Shown here: positions 39,657-47,467 of the stretch, one piece after another
Position numbering within the stretch: the first letter of the stretch is position 1
How the letters are laid out: each line of letters starts with the position of its first letter
Origin: DATIHT01 sp035480415
GTDB lineage: Bacteria; Patescibacteriota; Microgenomatia; Curtissbacterales; GWA2-41-24
Direction of reading: 5' to 3'
Assembly: GCA_035480415.1 (NCBI GenBank)
Contig: DATIHT010000093.1
Coordinates: 1-48,598, forward strand
DNA: 48,598 bases
Translations under genes and position numbers: made by a program
The notes under the pieces: model-generated
The model's database searches: none
What the model was told of the DNA's origin: nothing
Seen by the model: only the letters and a program-made list of their open reading frames with translations

Positions 39657-39793
39657 AACTAGAAATTGGTTGTGTAGAAAATAGAAATTTGTAATTGAAG
39701 TTAGAAATTAGAAATTGGAAGAAGACTATTTCTAAACTTCCATTTTCTGTTACTAATATCCAATTTCTAAATAACTAATTTCAAGATTATAAA
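39657..39793. repeat. AT-rich imperfect inverted repeat, class A
   Basis: 137 nt. The left arm (about 39659-39722) has GGTTGTGTAGAAAATAGAAA and TTAGAAATTAGAAATTGG; the reverse complement of the right arm (about 39727-39785) reads GAAATTAGTTATTTAGAAAT and aligns over nearly its full length. The left arm shares AGAAAATAGAAATTTGTAAT with the xseA-xseB repeat. No gene seen. Confidence 0.68.
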
Positions 39794-40786
39794 ATGCAAA
39801 ATACCTTTGATCTCATTACAATTGGTGATTCCACAATCGATACTTTTATAAGCGTCCACGATGCAACTGTTGAATGCGATGTAAACAGAGAATCGTGCAA
39901 AATTTGCTTTGCCTACGGTTCTAAAATTCCGGTAGATGCTATTGCTCATGGACTTGCCGGAAATGCTGCAAATGTCGCAGTCGGCGCAGCAAGACTTGGT
40001 CTTAAAAGTGCAGTTTATACTAATCTTGGAGACGACGATGAAGGGAAGCAAATTAAACGAGCTTTTGAGAAGGATAACGTAGATTTAAGTTACGTAAAAA
40101 TAAACGAGAAAAAATCTTCTAATCTTTCTGTAGTTATTACTTTCCAGGGTGAACGTACAATTTTTGTTTATCATCAGGATTGGTTTTACCATTTACCGGA
40201 CATGGAAGGTACAAAATGGGTTTATCTAACATCCATGGGCCAAAGTTTTACAAATTCCAACATCATGGACGAAGTTCACCATTACATTCAAAAAACGGGA
40301 GCCAAACTGGCTTTCGGACCCGGAACCTACCAGCTAAAAGCAGATATTAAAAGATTCCCAAAGATTTTGGACAATTGCGAGCTTTTGATTGTAAATATGG
40401 AGGAGGCAAAACGAATATTAAACATAGATCAAACAGAAAAAACCGACCCTCGCGATCTTTTGGCAAAATTGCAGATGTTAGGACCAAAAATGGTGGTAAT
40501 TACAGATAGCGAAGAAGGCTCTTATGCAACAGACGGAAACAAAACATTAAAAGTAGGTACTTTTCCAATGCAGGTTGTCCAAAAAACCGGTGCCGGAGAC
40601 GCTTATTCTGCCGCATTTGTTGCAGCAATCTGTCTTGGTCTACCAATCGAAGAAGCTATGGTCTGGGGTGCAATAAACGCCTCACACGTTATCGCCCACG
40701 TCGGTGCCCAAGTGGGTCTGATGACCAAAGCAGAACTGGAAAAATACCGAAAAACAGTTAGCGAGATGAAAGCAGTATCTTTTTAG
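39794..40786 (+). CDS. PfkB-family carbohydrate or nucleoside kinase
   Basis: 330 residues. ITIGDSTIDTFI at the start, the PfkB motif 1 region HGLAGNAANVAVGAARLGLKSAVYTNLGDDDEG, VNMEEAKRILN, and motif 2 with anion hole and catalytic Asp in VVQKTGAGDAYSAAFVAAICLG. The family transfers phosphate from ATP to a sugar or nucleoside; sequence alone does not separate ribokinase, fructokinase and adenosine kinase here. It has an unusual Cys pair (ECDVNRESCKICFAYG) near residue 27-40 that could bind metal. Confidence 0.92.
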   Translation: MQNTFDLITIGDSTIDTFISVHDATVECDVNRESCKICFAYGSKIPVDAIAHGLAGNAANVAVGAARLGLKSAVYTNLGDDDEGKQIKRAFEKDNVDLSYVKINEKKSSNLSVVITFQGERTIFVYHQDWFYHLPDMEGTKWVYLTSMGQSFTNSNIMDEVHHYIQKTGAKLAFGPGTYQLKADIKRFPKILDNCELLIVNMEEAKRILNIDQTEKTDPRDLLAKLQMLGPKMVVITDSEEGSYATDGNKTLKVGTFPMQVVQKTGAGDAYSAAFVAAICLGLPIEEAMVWGAINASHVIAHVGAQVGLMTKAELEKYRKTVSEMKAVSF

Positions 40787-40852
40787 AAAGAAACTAGTTA
40801 TTCAGAAAATTGAAATTCGTAATGGATAGTAGAAATTTCGAAAATGGAAAAT
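40787..40852. repeat. left arm of class A repeat enclosing the S23-like gene
   Basis: Carries AGTTATTCAGAAAATTGAAA, then TTCGTAATGGATAGTAGAAA. The reverse complement of the arm at 41243-41308 aligns with it (shared AGTTATT, TGAAATT, GTAAT, GAAATT in the same spacing). The gene's ATG at 40822 lies inside this arm. Confidence 0.65.
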
Positions 40853-41244
40853 ATAAACCTATTAAAAGCTTTCAGGACTTAGTTGTTTATCAAAATTTAT
40901 ATAGAGCTATGGTGATTGTATTAACACAAATCATTCCATTTTTACCAAATGAGGAAAAATTTGATCTGGTTGACCAAATGAGAAGGGCATGCAAGGCTGG
41001 GCCAGCTCTAATCGCAGAAGGCTTCGCGAAACGATACCAAATACGTCAATGGCGAAAATATTTAAACGACACAATAGGCGAATCAAATGAAATGGTTCAT
41101 CATTTGTCGGTGTGCATAGATATTTACAAAAAATATATTGATGTAAAATTGTGTAAAGAGGTCATTGAAATTTACGACACAACATGCAAACAATTAACAA
41201 AGCTCGGTCAAGCATGGCAGGATTATCATGCTAATGATAAATAA
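40822..41244 (+). CDS. four-helix bundle protein (S23 / 23S rRNA intervening-sequence protein family)
   Basis: About 140 residues. KPIKSFQDLVVYQNLYRAMVIV is the usual first helix of the S23/IVP family, followed by FDLVDQMRRACKAGPALIAEGFAKR, WRKYLNDTIGESNEMVHHL and EVIEIYDTTCKQLTKL, four amphipathic helices. The family occurs in rRNA intervening sequences, as accessory Avd in diversity-generating retroelements, and as scattered orphan genes; its exact role is unknown. Here no reverse transcriptase or rRNA is near. The gene occupies the loop of an inverted repeat whose empty relatives occur elsewhere in the window. Frame open to TTG 40810; the ATG is preferred. Confidence 0.9.
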   Translation: MDSRNFENGKYKPIKSFQDLVVYQNLYRAMVIVLTQIIPFLPNEEKFDLVDQMRRACKAGPALIAEGFAKRYQIRQWRKYLNDTIGESNEMVHHLSVCIDIYKKYIDVKLCKEVIEIYDTTCKQLTKLGQAWQDYHANDK

Positions 41245-41308
41245 CACTAATGTCTAATTTCAATTTTCTATTACCAATTTCAAATATCAAAATAACTAAT
41301 TTCTAAAC
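41243..41308. repeat. right arm of class A repeat enclosing the S23-like gene
   Basis: Contains TTTCAATTTTCTATTACCAA and TATCAAAATAACTAATTTCT, the complement of the words in the left arm. It ends at the ATG of the hydroxyacid dehydrogenase gene. Confidence 0.65.
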
Positions 41309-42277
41309 ATGCCTCGTGTTTACATCACCACCAAAATCCCACTCTTAGCACACGATATGCTTGCCAAAAAAGATTTTAGTGTCGATGTTAATGAAACCGA
41401 AAATCCTCTTCACGAAGAACAGCTTAAAAAGATTCTAAAAACATATGATGCTGTAATTTCTTCTGTACCGGACAAAATTACACACGAAGTAATAGCTCAT
41501 GCATCACCAAATCTAAAAGTTATTGCCAACTACGCAGTCGGAATAGACAACATCGATGTTCTGGCAGCCAAAAGAAAAAACATTGTAGTCACCAACACGC
41601 CAGGGGTTGCAGGGGAAGCAGTTGCCGAACATGCATTCGCGCTAATTCTGGCTTGCGCCAAAAAACTAACCGAGGCTGATAAATATGTTAGGGCAGGGAA
41701 GTACAAAAACTGGGATGCAACTCTTTACGTTTCCCCGCAAATTTGGGGCAAAACAATCGGCATTGTCGGGCTCGGCAAAATAGGCACCTATGTAGGCAAC
41801 ATTGCATTCGGAGGTTTTAAGATGAAAATTTTGTACCACGACATCGTAAAGTCCGAAGACTTTGAAATGCTGACAGAAGCCCAGTACTGCTCGCTGGAAC
41901 ATTTATTAAAAGAATCAGACGTGGTGACACTTCATGTTCCTCTTGTTGCGCAAACACACCACTTAATTGGCAAGAGTGAACTTGCACAAATGAAAAAAAC
42001 TGCAATATTGATAAACACCGCAAGGGGAGCGGTGATAGACCAGGAAGCACTGATTGCCGCGCTAAGAAAAAAAGAGATAGCAGCAGCAGGGCTGGATGTT
42101 TATGAACACGAACCGGATATCCCCGAAGAGTTAAGAACTCTTGGTAATGTAGTACTAACTCCACACACTGCTTCTGCAACCGAAGAATGCAGAGAAGAAA
42201 TGGCAAGAATCGCCGCCCAAAATGTTATTGATGTTTTTGAAGGAAAACAACCATTTGGGCTGGTGAAAGTTAGCTAG
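41309..42277 (+). CDS. D-2-hydroxyacid dehydrogenase (glyoxylate/hydroxypyruvate reductase type)
   Basis: 322 residues. NAD(P)-binding GXGXXG in IGIVGLGKIGTYVG, the catalytic Arg in LINTARGAVID, Glu in GLDVYEHEP and His in LTPHTASAT, with ANYAVGIDNIDV and VAEHAFALIL in the substrate domain. It is closest in pattern to archaeal-type glyoxylate reductases (GyaR), which reduce glyoxylate or hydroxypyruvate. Together with the glycerate 2-kinase and FAD hydroxyacid dehydrogenase it suggests a glycerate/glycolate branch. Its stop overlaps the convergent gene by 8 nt. Confidence 0.93.
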   Translation: MPRVYITTKIPLLAHDMLAKKDFSVDVNETENPLHEEQLKKILKTYDAVISSVPDKITHEVIAHASPNLKVIANYAVGIDNIDVLAAKRKNIVVTNTPGVAGEAVAEHAFALILACAKKLTEADKYVRAGKYKNWDATLYVSPQIWGKTIGIVGLGKIGTYVGNIAFGGFKMKILYHDIVKSEDFEMLTEAQYCSLEHLLKESDVVTLHVPLVAQTHHLIGKSELAQMKKTAILINTARGAVIDQEALIAALRKKEIAAAGLDVYEHEPDIPEELRTLGNVVLTPHTASATEECREEMARIAAQNVIDVFEGKQPFGLVKVS

Positions 42278-42782
42278 CCAAATCGTCGCGGGGTGGCTCG
42301 TCAGGATAAGGAGTATCCGGGAGAGGCTCGTCAGGATACCATGCTCTCAAACCCTCTTCTTCCACTTCCATCCGTAACGACTTTAATCTCATAGGTTCGG
42401 TCCCAATTCTTCTTCCAACCAAAGTTCTGCGTGTTTCATAAATAGTTTCGTCAACTGCCGCTAAAAACTCGTTATCAGAAAAACCTCTGGATACGGCATC
42501 TTCAATGTTTTGATCAAGTTTCTCCTTAGCCTCAATAGTTTCAGTATGATCGTCGCCAAAATTTAAATATTTTTGTACGTACTTTTCAACTTTGCGCGGA
42601 TCAACAGCAGGTTCTTTGGGATACCTTCGTACAATATCAACCGAATCTATTACAGGCTTTAAAATTGTGGGGGTCTGAACCGCTTCATAACCAGAAGTAA
42701 CAGTCAACATTGAATCTGCCGGCACTCTAAACTGAAGCAACAATTGTCCTTGATCTGGAATTCTTTCGCCGCCACTTGCCAT
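42270..42782 (-). CDS. hypothetical soluble protein
   Basis: 170 residues, acidic, without membrane segments. N-terminal part LQLRFPA-like beta strand text (GQLLLQFRVPADSMLTV) and a helical middle (RKVEKYVQKYL, EAKEKLDQNIEDAVSR), and a Pro/Asp-rich tail (PDEPLPDTPYPDEPPRDD) with a repeated PYPDEP/YPDEPL element. No family recognised. TATAAT at 42794-42789 places the transcription start exactly on the ATG, which supports it as a real leaderless gene. Confidence 0.65.
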   Translation of the reverse strand: MASGGERIPDQGQLLLQFRVPADSMLTVTSGYEAVQTPTILKPVIDSVDIVRRYPKEPAVDPRKVEKYVQKYLNFGDDHTETIEAKEKLDQNIEDAVSRGFSDNEFLAAVDETIYETRRTLVGRRIGTEPMRLKSLRMEVEEEGLRAWYPDEPLPDTPYPDEPPRDDLAS

Positions 42783-42805
42783 ACCTATATTATACTGCCA
42801 AAAGT

Positions 42806-43171
42806 CTAGTGAAAAAACTTCCCTCTATCTTTAGTGTGATTAGTTTGGTGTTTATCCTTTTTTTTATTTTTCATCTCATCCTGATATTCGCCAAAGTGAT
42901 GTTCTTGCAAATGATCTAATGCCTGGGCATCATCCATACCGTACTTATGTTTAAGATAACCAATAAGCTCTGATCCCAAAATAACACCAGCTCCAACAAC
43001 TACAGCAGATTCACCAATAAATTTAGAATATCTTTTTAAAACCGATGGGAATTTATGAATAGCAGCATAACCGTATTTAATAGCGTCAACAACATGAGCT
43101 TCATGATGCTCTCCAATAGGCTGTTCGATATTAGCATCGTGCTGAGGCAAATCTGGTCTTTCTGCAGTCAT
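42806..43171 (-). CDS. hypothetical protein with short hydrophobic segment
   Basis: 121 residues from the ATG at 43171. His-rich N-terminus (QHDANIEQPIGEHHEAHVVDAIKYGYAAIHKF), a mildly hydrophobic stretch (GESAVVVGAGVILGSELIGYL) that may be one membrane helix, then a charged tail (KNKKKDKHQTNHTKDRGK). No family recognised. An extended -10 (TGGTATAAT, 43186-43181) gives a start about 3 nt from the ATG. It is divergent from the DUF1003 gene. Confidence 0.62.
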   Translation of the reverse strand: MTAERPDLPQHDANIEQPIGEHHEAHVVDAIKYGYAAIHKFPSVLKRYSKFIGESAVVVGAGVILGSELIGYLKHKYGMDDAQALDHLQEHHFGEYQDEMKNKKKDKHQTNHTKDRGKFFH

Positions 43172-43233
43172 GAGTTGCAAATTATACCAGAAATGATTGA
43201 TTTCTCACCTTAGCTGTCACATAATCAAAACAT

Positions 43234-43692
43234 ATGCCAAAGCCCGAAAAACTGGAAGAGATTAAAAAGGAATTTGGAAAAACCAAAAACCCAAATAAGA
43301 TTCACAACGATCGTCTTTCCGCACTGGACAAGCTAGCGCTTGTCGTAACCGAAAAAATCGGCACGATGGGTTTTTTCTTTATTATCTTTATCTGGACTGT
43401 TGGTTGGCTTGGCTGGAATGTAGTTGCTCCACACAATCTGCGATTCGACCCATACCCTGCATTCGTTCTTTGGCTTTTTATCTCAAACCTAATCCAAATT
43501 CACTTGATGCCACTTATTATGATTGGCCAAAACATTCAGGGACAGCATGCAGAAATTAGGGCAGACCAGGACTTTGAAACAAACGTTAAAGCAGAAAAGG
43601 AAATAGAAACTATTATTCTGCATTTAGAAAACCAAAACAAAGTACTGGAAGAAATCACAACCAGACTCAACAAGCTAGACGCAAAAAGATAA
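43234..43692 (+). CDS. DUF1003 family membrane protein
   Basis: 152 residues. Two membrane helices (GTMGFFFIIFIWTVGWLGWNVV about 47-70, and FVLWLFISNLIQIHLMPLIMIG about 81-105) joined by APHNLRFDPYPA, with the DUF1003 hallmarks WNV, FDPYPF-like and SQMIQ-like (here SNLIQIHLMP) text and a C-terminal coiled coil (EKEIETIILHLENQNKVLEEI). Function unknown. Promoter TTGATT (43197), 17 bp, CATAAT (43220-43225) predicts a start 2 nt before the ATG. Confidence 0.88.
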   Translation: MPKPEKLEEIKKEFGKTKNPNKIHNDRLSALDKLALVVTEKIGTMGFFFIIFIWTVGWLGWNVVAPHNLRFDPYPAFVLWLFISNLIQIHLMPLIMIGQNIQGQHAEIRADQDFETNVKAEKEIETIILHLENQNKVLEEITTRLNKLDAKR

Positions 43693-43726
43693 AAAAACTC
43701 CAAAAAAAGTGTAAAATACTTCCTCT

Positions 43727-44917
43727 ATGAATAAGAATGTAGTCATTGGCGTCGCAAGCGGTATCGCAGCATATAAAACGCTGGATCTTATCAAGCTGCT
43801 AAAAAAAGAAGGTGTCAATTGCATAGTGGTAATGACCAAAGCGGCAACGCAAATGGTTAATCCAAGCGAGTTTAAAAGGGCAACGGGCAACAAAGTTTAC
43901 ACAGAGCTTTTCGAAAAAGATTTTAACTACAAGAAAATCCTAAAGCTGCAAAAAGTAGACCACATAGACCTGGCAGACAAAGCAGATGTTTTTGTAATTG
44001 CCCCGGCAACTGCAAACACCATCGCCAAAATCGCAAACGGTTTTGCAGACGATTTCTTAACAACAACCCTGCTTGCCGCAACATGCCCGGTTATTATTTG
44101 CCCTTCTATGAACCCCAACATGTACAACAACCCAACAGTTGTAGAAAACCTAAGCAAACTAAGAAAACTTGGCTACATAATAATAAAACCCGCATCTGGC
44201 ATGCTTGCTTGCGGTTATGAAGGTATAGGCCGGCTTGCCGACTTAGAAAATATCAAAGTTGAAATCATGAAGCAATTGGATAAAACCAATTCGCTCACAT
44301 CAAAACGTATTCTAATAACAGCAGGGGGCACCAGAGAAAAAATAGACGATGTCCGTTACATAACTAATAGCTCTTCCGGAAAAATGGGCGCGGCCTTAGC
44401 AGATGAATGTTATTTGCGTGGTGCAGACATCACAATCTACAAATCTGCAAGTTCGGTAAACCCAAGGTATTTAATAAAATCAGAAATCTTTGAAACAAAA
44501 GACGATCTGGAAAGCTTAATTAAAAGTAATGTCAAAAACTTCGATGTTGTTATTCAATGTGCAGCCGTTTCTGATTTTATACCCGAGAAAAAAGTTGGCA
44601 AAATCGCAAGCACCAAATCTCAAACACTGATATTGAGACCTCACACCAAAATCATCGACACAATAAAAAAACTTAATCCAAAGGTAAAACTCGTTGCGTT
44701 TAAGGCTTACTGGGAAAAAACAGCCCACGAACTGATTGACAAATCGGATGCGACTATTTTTAACGATATCTCCAAAAAAGACGTAGGTCTTGAAAGTGAT
44801 TATAACGAAGTAGAAGTGGTAACCAAGGACTCGGTAGAAAAAATCACAAAAGCGCCAAAAGCTGAAATTGCCAAAAAAATTATAGATTTTTTAGTAGTGC
44901 AAAAAATATTAACTTAG
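43727..44917 (+). CDS. coaBC: bifunctional phosphopantothenoylcysteine decarboxylase/phosphopantothenate-cysteine ligase
   Basis: 396 residues, the usual length of the fusion. CoaC half (1-190): VIGVASGIAAYKTLDLIKLL, HIDLADKADVFVIAPATANTIAKIANGFADD, CPSMNPNMYNN, and the substrate clamp LACGYEGIGRL. CoaB half: ITAGGTREKIDDVRYITNSSSGKMGAALADE and KKVGKI (ligase). The enzyme makes 4'-phosphopantetheine from phosphopantothenate and cysteine for coenzyme A. TAAAAT at 43712-43717 predicts a start within 3 nt of the ATG. The stop overlaps the convergent transporter's stop by 4 nt. Confidence 0.95.
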   Translation: MNKNVVIGVASGIAAYKTLDLIKLLKKEGVNCIVVMTKAATQMVNPSEFKRATGNKVYTELFEKDFNYKKILKLQKVDHIDLADKADVFVIAPATANTIAKIANGFADDFLTTTLLAATCPVIICPSMNPNMYNNPTVVENLSKLRKLGYIIIKPASGMLACGYEGIGRLADLENIKVEIMKQLDKTNSLTSKRILITAGGTREKIDDVRYITNSSSGKMGAALADECYLRGADITIYKSASSVNPRYLIKSEIFETKDDLESLIKSNVKNFDVVIQCAAVSDFIPEKKVGKIASTKSQTLILRPHTKIIDTIKKLNPKVKLVAFKAYWEKTAHELIDKSDATIFNDISKKDVGLESDYNEVEVVTKDSVEKITKAPKAEIAKKIIDFLVVQKILT

Positions 44918-45654
44918 GCAGCTACGTGGAAAAATTTAGCAATTGCATAACCGATAAGTGCTGCAACCAAACCAATTACTACCAAACGTAAGCCACTCTT
45001 CCACCAACTGCCAACCAAAGAAAAGGCCTGATAAGCACCAACGGCAAAAAGGGCAACTGCAGAGGCAACAATAGAAGCAATTAAGGCATCTTTGCCAACA
45101 ACAAAGAAAAAGGGCATCAGGGGAACCATATGCCCAACAAAAGTAGCAACCGTAATAATAGCCGAAGTTTTTAAAACATCTCTGGAATCAACAGGCGCAA
45201 TATTAAGCTCTTCTGCCATCATTAAATCTACCCAATTATCCCGATTGGAAGAAACCGTAATTACAATCTCTTCTAAAGTCTTGCCGGAAAAACCCTTCTT
45301 TTTATAAATTCGCCTAATTTCTTCTTTTTCCATTTCCGGCTCTTTTTCTATTTCTGTCTCTTCTTTTGCCCTTTCGCTGTCGTAATAATCTTTCTGTGCA
45401 AGAGAAGAAGTATAGCCAACCGCCCCCATAGATATAGATTCGGCAAAGTTGGCAGCCATTACAGTCGCAATAAGAATATGGATGTTTCCACCTGCTGCCA
45501 AAATTCCCAGAATAATACCAAGAGCATTAACAAGCCCGTCCTGGCCGCCCAAAATAACATCGCGCAGCGGGTTATCTAATTTGTGACCATGACGTGCAAT
45601 GTGAGCCTTATACGAAGATTCTGTCGGGACCTTGGACAGAGTTTGGACTGCCAT
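44914..45654 (-). CDS. VIT1/CCC1-type iron/manganese transporter
   Basis: 246 residues with five membrane helices. The helix 1 text LRDVILGGQDGLVNALGIILGI is the family hallmark, followed by AANFAESISMGAVGYTSS and an acidic cytoplasmic metal-binding loop with Glu/Asp-rich helices (SERAKEETEIEKEPEMEKEEI). The family exports or stores ferrous iron or manganese by proton antiport. It complements the two importers (NRAMP-like and Znu) in this window. Convergent, with a 4-nt overlap, to coaBC. Confidence 0.92.
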   Translation of the reverse strand: MAVQTLSKVPTESSYKAHIARHGHKLDNPLRDVILGGQDGLVNALGIILGILAAGGNIHILIATVMAANFAESISMGAVGYTSSLAQKDYYDSERAKEETEIEKEPEMEKEEIRRIYKKKGFSGKTLEEIVITVSSNRDNWVDLMMAEELNIAPVDSRDVLKTSAIITVATFVGHMVPLMPFFFVVGKDALIASIVASAVALFAVGAYQAFSLVGSWWKSGLRLVVIGLVAALIGYAIAKFFHVAA

Positions 45655-45691
45655 AACAGTAGTATATCAAATGTTAGGCAAGAACCTATAG

Positions 45692-45720
45692 TTGACTTAC
45701 GGACCCAAAAAGGTTATCAT
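45692..45720 (+). promoter_or_regulatory. sigma-70 type promoter
   Basis: TTGACT at 45692-45697, a 17-bp spacer and TATCAT at 45715-45720. It lies within an open frame that begins at its own TTG, which shows that this TTG is not the start; the downstream ATG at 45773 is more credible. Confidence 0.65.
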
Positions 45721-45772
45721 ACTCACGAAAGCTAACGCACTTGATTACACTTCAAATTTCAGCAAAATTCTA

Positions 45773-46021
45773 ATGAACGCACCAAGATTAGCAGATTCAG
45801 TTTGTATACGTTGTGGTAAAACACGCATCTTCAAAAAAACCTGGAAAGACAGGGGAGAACGCCAAAAAGGAAGTATAATTACATACGAAACCGCTGTTTG
45901 CCCGGATAAAAGTTGCCAAAAATTGGTAGACGAAAAATTCCAAAAAATGCGGGATATTAGAATTGCCTCCGAAAACAGAAAAAAGGGCATTATAATTGCC
46001 AAGGCAAGTACTCCGGCATAA
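45773..46021 (+). CDS. small zinc-ribbon-like protein
   Basis: 82 residues. Two Cys pairs, VCIRCGKTR and VCPDKSC, separated by about 34 residues, form a probable zinc ribbon; the rest is basic (KKTWKDRGERQKG). This size and layout suggest a nucleic-acid-associated or regulatory small protein of the kind common in Patescibacteria. The reading frame extends upstream to 45692, but that extension overlaps a strong promoter whose start would be near 45727. Confidence 0.65.
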   Translation: MNAPRLADSVCIRCGKTRIFKKTWKDRGERQKGSIITYETAVCPDKSCQKLVDEKFQKMRDIRIASENRKKGIIIAKASTPA

Positions 46022-46051
46022 AAACTTTTCAATTTTTGTTAATATAAAGTA

Positions 46052-46726
46052 GTGAGCCCTGCTTTGATATTCGTAATTCTACTTACTTTTTTGTTTCTGC
46101 TTTCCAACATCACCTCCCAAAGCCTGGGACTTTTAACATATAGCCTGACCAAAAGTAAAAAAGCTGCAGTTTTAACCCTTGCCGCTATTTTTTTACCCGG
46201 AACCGTCGTTCATGAGTTCGCTCACGCTGCAGTCGCCCAAGGACTTGGAATTTATGTTGGCGAAATAGACCTTATTCCAAAAGTAGAAGGACAGCATATC
46301 AAGCTTGGCAGCGTTCAAGTTGCCCAAACAGACCCAATTAGGCATTTTTTGATAGGAATTGCACCGCTTATTATCGGATTTTTAATTATTTTCACAACAA
46401 TTGGCATTTATTCCAAATTTGAGCTTACCGGCTTCCTGGCAAGTGCTATTCTGTTTTATATCCTGTTTCAAATTGGTAACACCATGTTTTCCAGCAAAAG
46501 GGACATGGAAGGAACTATTGAGCTGGCAATTGCCATAACTTTAGTCTTGGGCTTCTTATACATAATTGGCATAAAACAAATATTTTCCTTTGCAATATCA
46601 GCATCATCACATTTGCTGCCCTTTTTTAAAATGTCCAATCAATTGCTTCTAAAAATAATCGTAATAGATCTTGTGGTAATTGGTATTGCCAAACTTTTTA
46701 ACAAACCTATAAAATTTCAGGCATAA
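46052..46726 (+). CDS. M50-like membrane metalloprotease (site-2-protease-like)
   Basis: 224 residues from GTG with about six membrane helices. H54-E55-F-A-H58 (VVHEFAHAAVA) is the HExxH zinc motif in a membrane segment, and NTMFSSKRDMEGT near residue 148 sits where M50 proteases carry the third ligand Asp (here the Asp of KRDMEG). Between them lie two further helices. It resembles compact intramembrane proteases; no PDZ domain. TATAAA at 46043-46048 lies only 3 nt before the GTG, so the precise start is uncertain. The PAP2 gene follows after 6 nt. Confidence 0.78.
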   Translation: MSPALIFVILLTFLFLLSNITSQSLGLLTYSLTKSKKAAVLTLAAIFLPGTVVHEFAHAAVAQGLGIYVGEIDLIPKVEGQHIKLGSVQVAQTDPIRHFLIGIAPLIIGFLIIFTTIGIYSKFELTGFLASAILFYILFQIGNTMFSSKRDMEGTIELAIAITLVLGFLYIIGIKQIFSFAISASSHLLPFFKMSNQLLLKIIVIDLVVIGIAKLFNKPIKFQA

Positions 46727-46732
46727 CTTCAT

Positions 46733-47467
46733 ATGGGCAGAAAAATAAAAAACATATTTGATTTCACCAGAAGCTCCGGTACTACCAAAATTTTAACTTT
46801 GGAAATTGCACTTGGCGGCCTGATTACTTTCTCCACTTTGCTTCTTTTTGCCAAAATAGCAGACAGGATTTTGGACAGAGATACTATCGCCCTCGACAAT
46901 ACAATAATCCAAGTAATCTACTCCTTAAGAAATCCTGCACTAACTGCAGCAATGAAAATAATCACATTCTTTGGCGGGGAGATATTCCTGGCAGCGGCCA
47001 TACTTACAACAATTCTAATAATCATAAGAAAACACAAAGGTGACGCCTTTATATTCTCGTTTATTTTGTTCTCTGGTGTAGTTTTAAACATTTTTTTAAA
47101 AGATGTTTTTCAAAGGCCACGACCGGATCTTTCACCACTAATTCATGAGTCTTCGTACAGCTTTCCTTCCGGTCATTCTATAAATTCATTTATTTTTTAC
47201 ACGGCACTTTCGTACTTCATTTTTAGAAAAGTTAAAAACAAAAAACTTAGTTATTTACTAATTGCAGCAAGCACAATCTTAATTTTGTTAATTGGTCTAA
47301 GCAGAGTGTATTTGGGTGTACATTATCCAAGCGACGTTGTTGCAGGCTATGCCGAAGGAGTTATTTGGTTTGCATCTATTCTGGTTTTCGAAAAAGCTCT
47401 AATTTTCTTCCGCCTTATGAGGCAATACGAAACACAAAAGAGCTATGATATTAACCTGGAGAGCTGA
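46733..47467 (+). CDS. PAP2-family membrane phosphatase
   Basis: 244 residues, about six membrane helices. All three phosphatase motifs are intact: KDVFQRPRP (motif 1), SYSFPSGHSINS (motif 2, catalytic His) and GLSRVYLGVHYPSDVVAG (motif 3). The family dephosphorylates lipid phosphates such as undecaprenyl pyrophosphate or phosphatidic acid. It follows the M50-like gene by 6 nt on the same strand. The C-terminus overlaps the convergent membrane protein gene by 25 nt. Confidence 0.94.
   Translation: MGRKIKNIFDFTRSSGTTKILTLEIALGGLITFSTLLLFAKIADRILDRDTIALDNTIIQVIYSLRNPALTAAMKIITFFGGEIFLAAAILTTILIIIRKHKGDAFIFSFILFSGVVLNIFLKDVFQRPRPDLSPLIHESSYSFPSGHSINSFIFYTALSYFIFRKVKNKKLSYLLIAASTILILLIGLSRVYLGVHYPSDVVAGYAEGVIWFASILVFEKALIFFRLMRQYETQKSYDINLES

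Noticed and set aside
40822..41244. S23-like gene as accessory protein of a diversity-generating retroelement
   Set aside because: No reverse transcriptase, template repeat or variable repeat is visible in the window.
8049..41308. CRISPR array
   Set aside because: The intergenic word arrays are degenerate, lack unique spacers of equal length and have mirrored arms; no cas genes are present.
45692..45772. N-terminal extension of the zinc-ribbon protein
   Set aside because: The TTG is part of a -35 box, and the -10 lies within the same frame, so it cannot be in the mRNA from that promoter.
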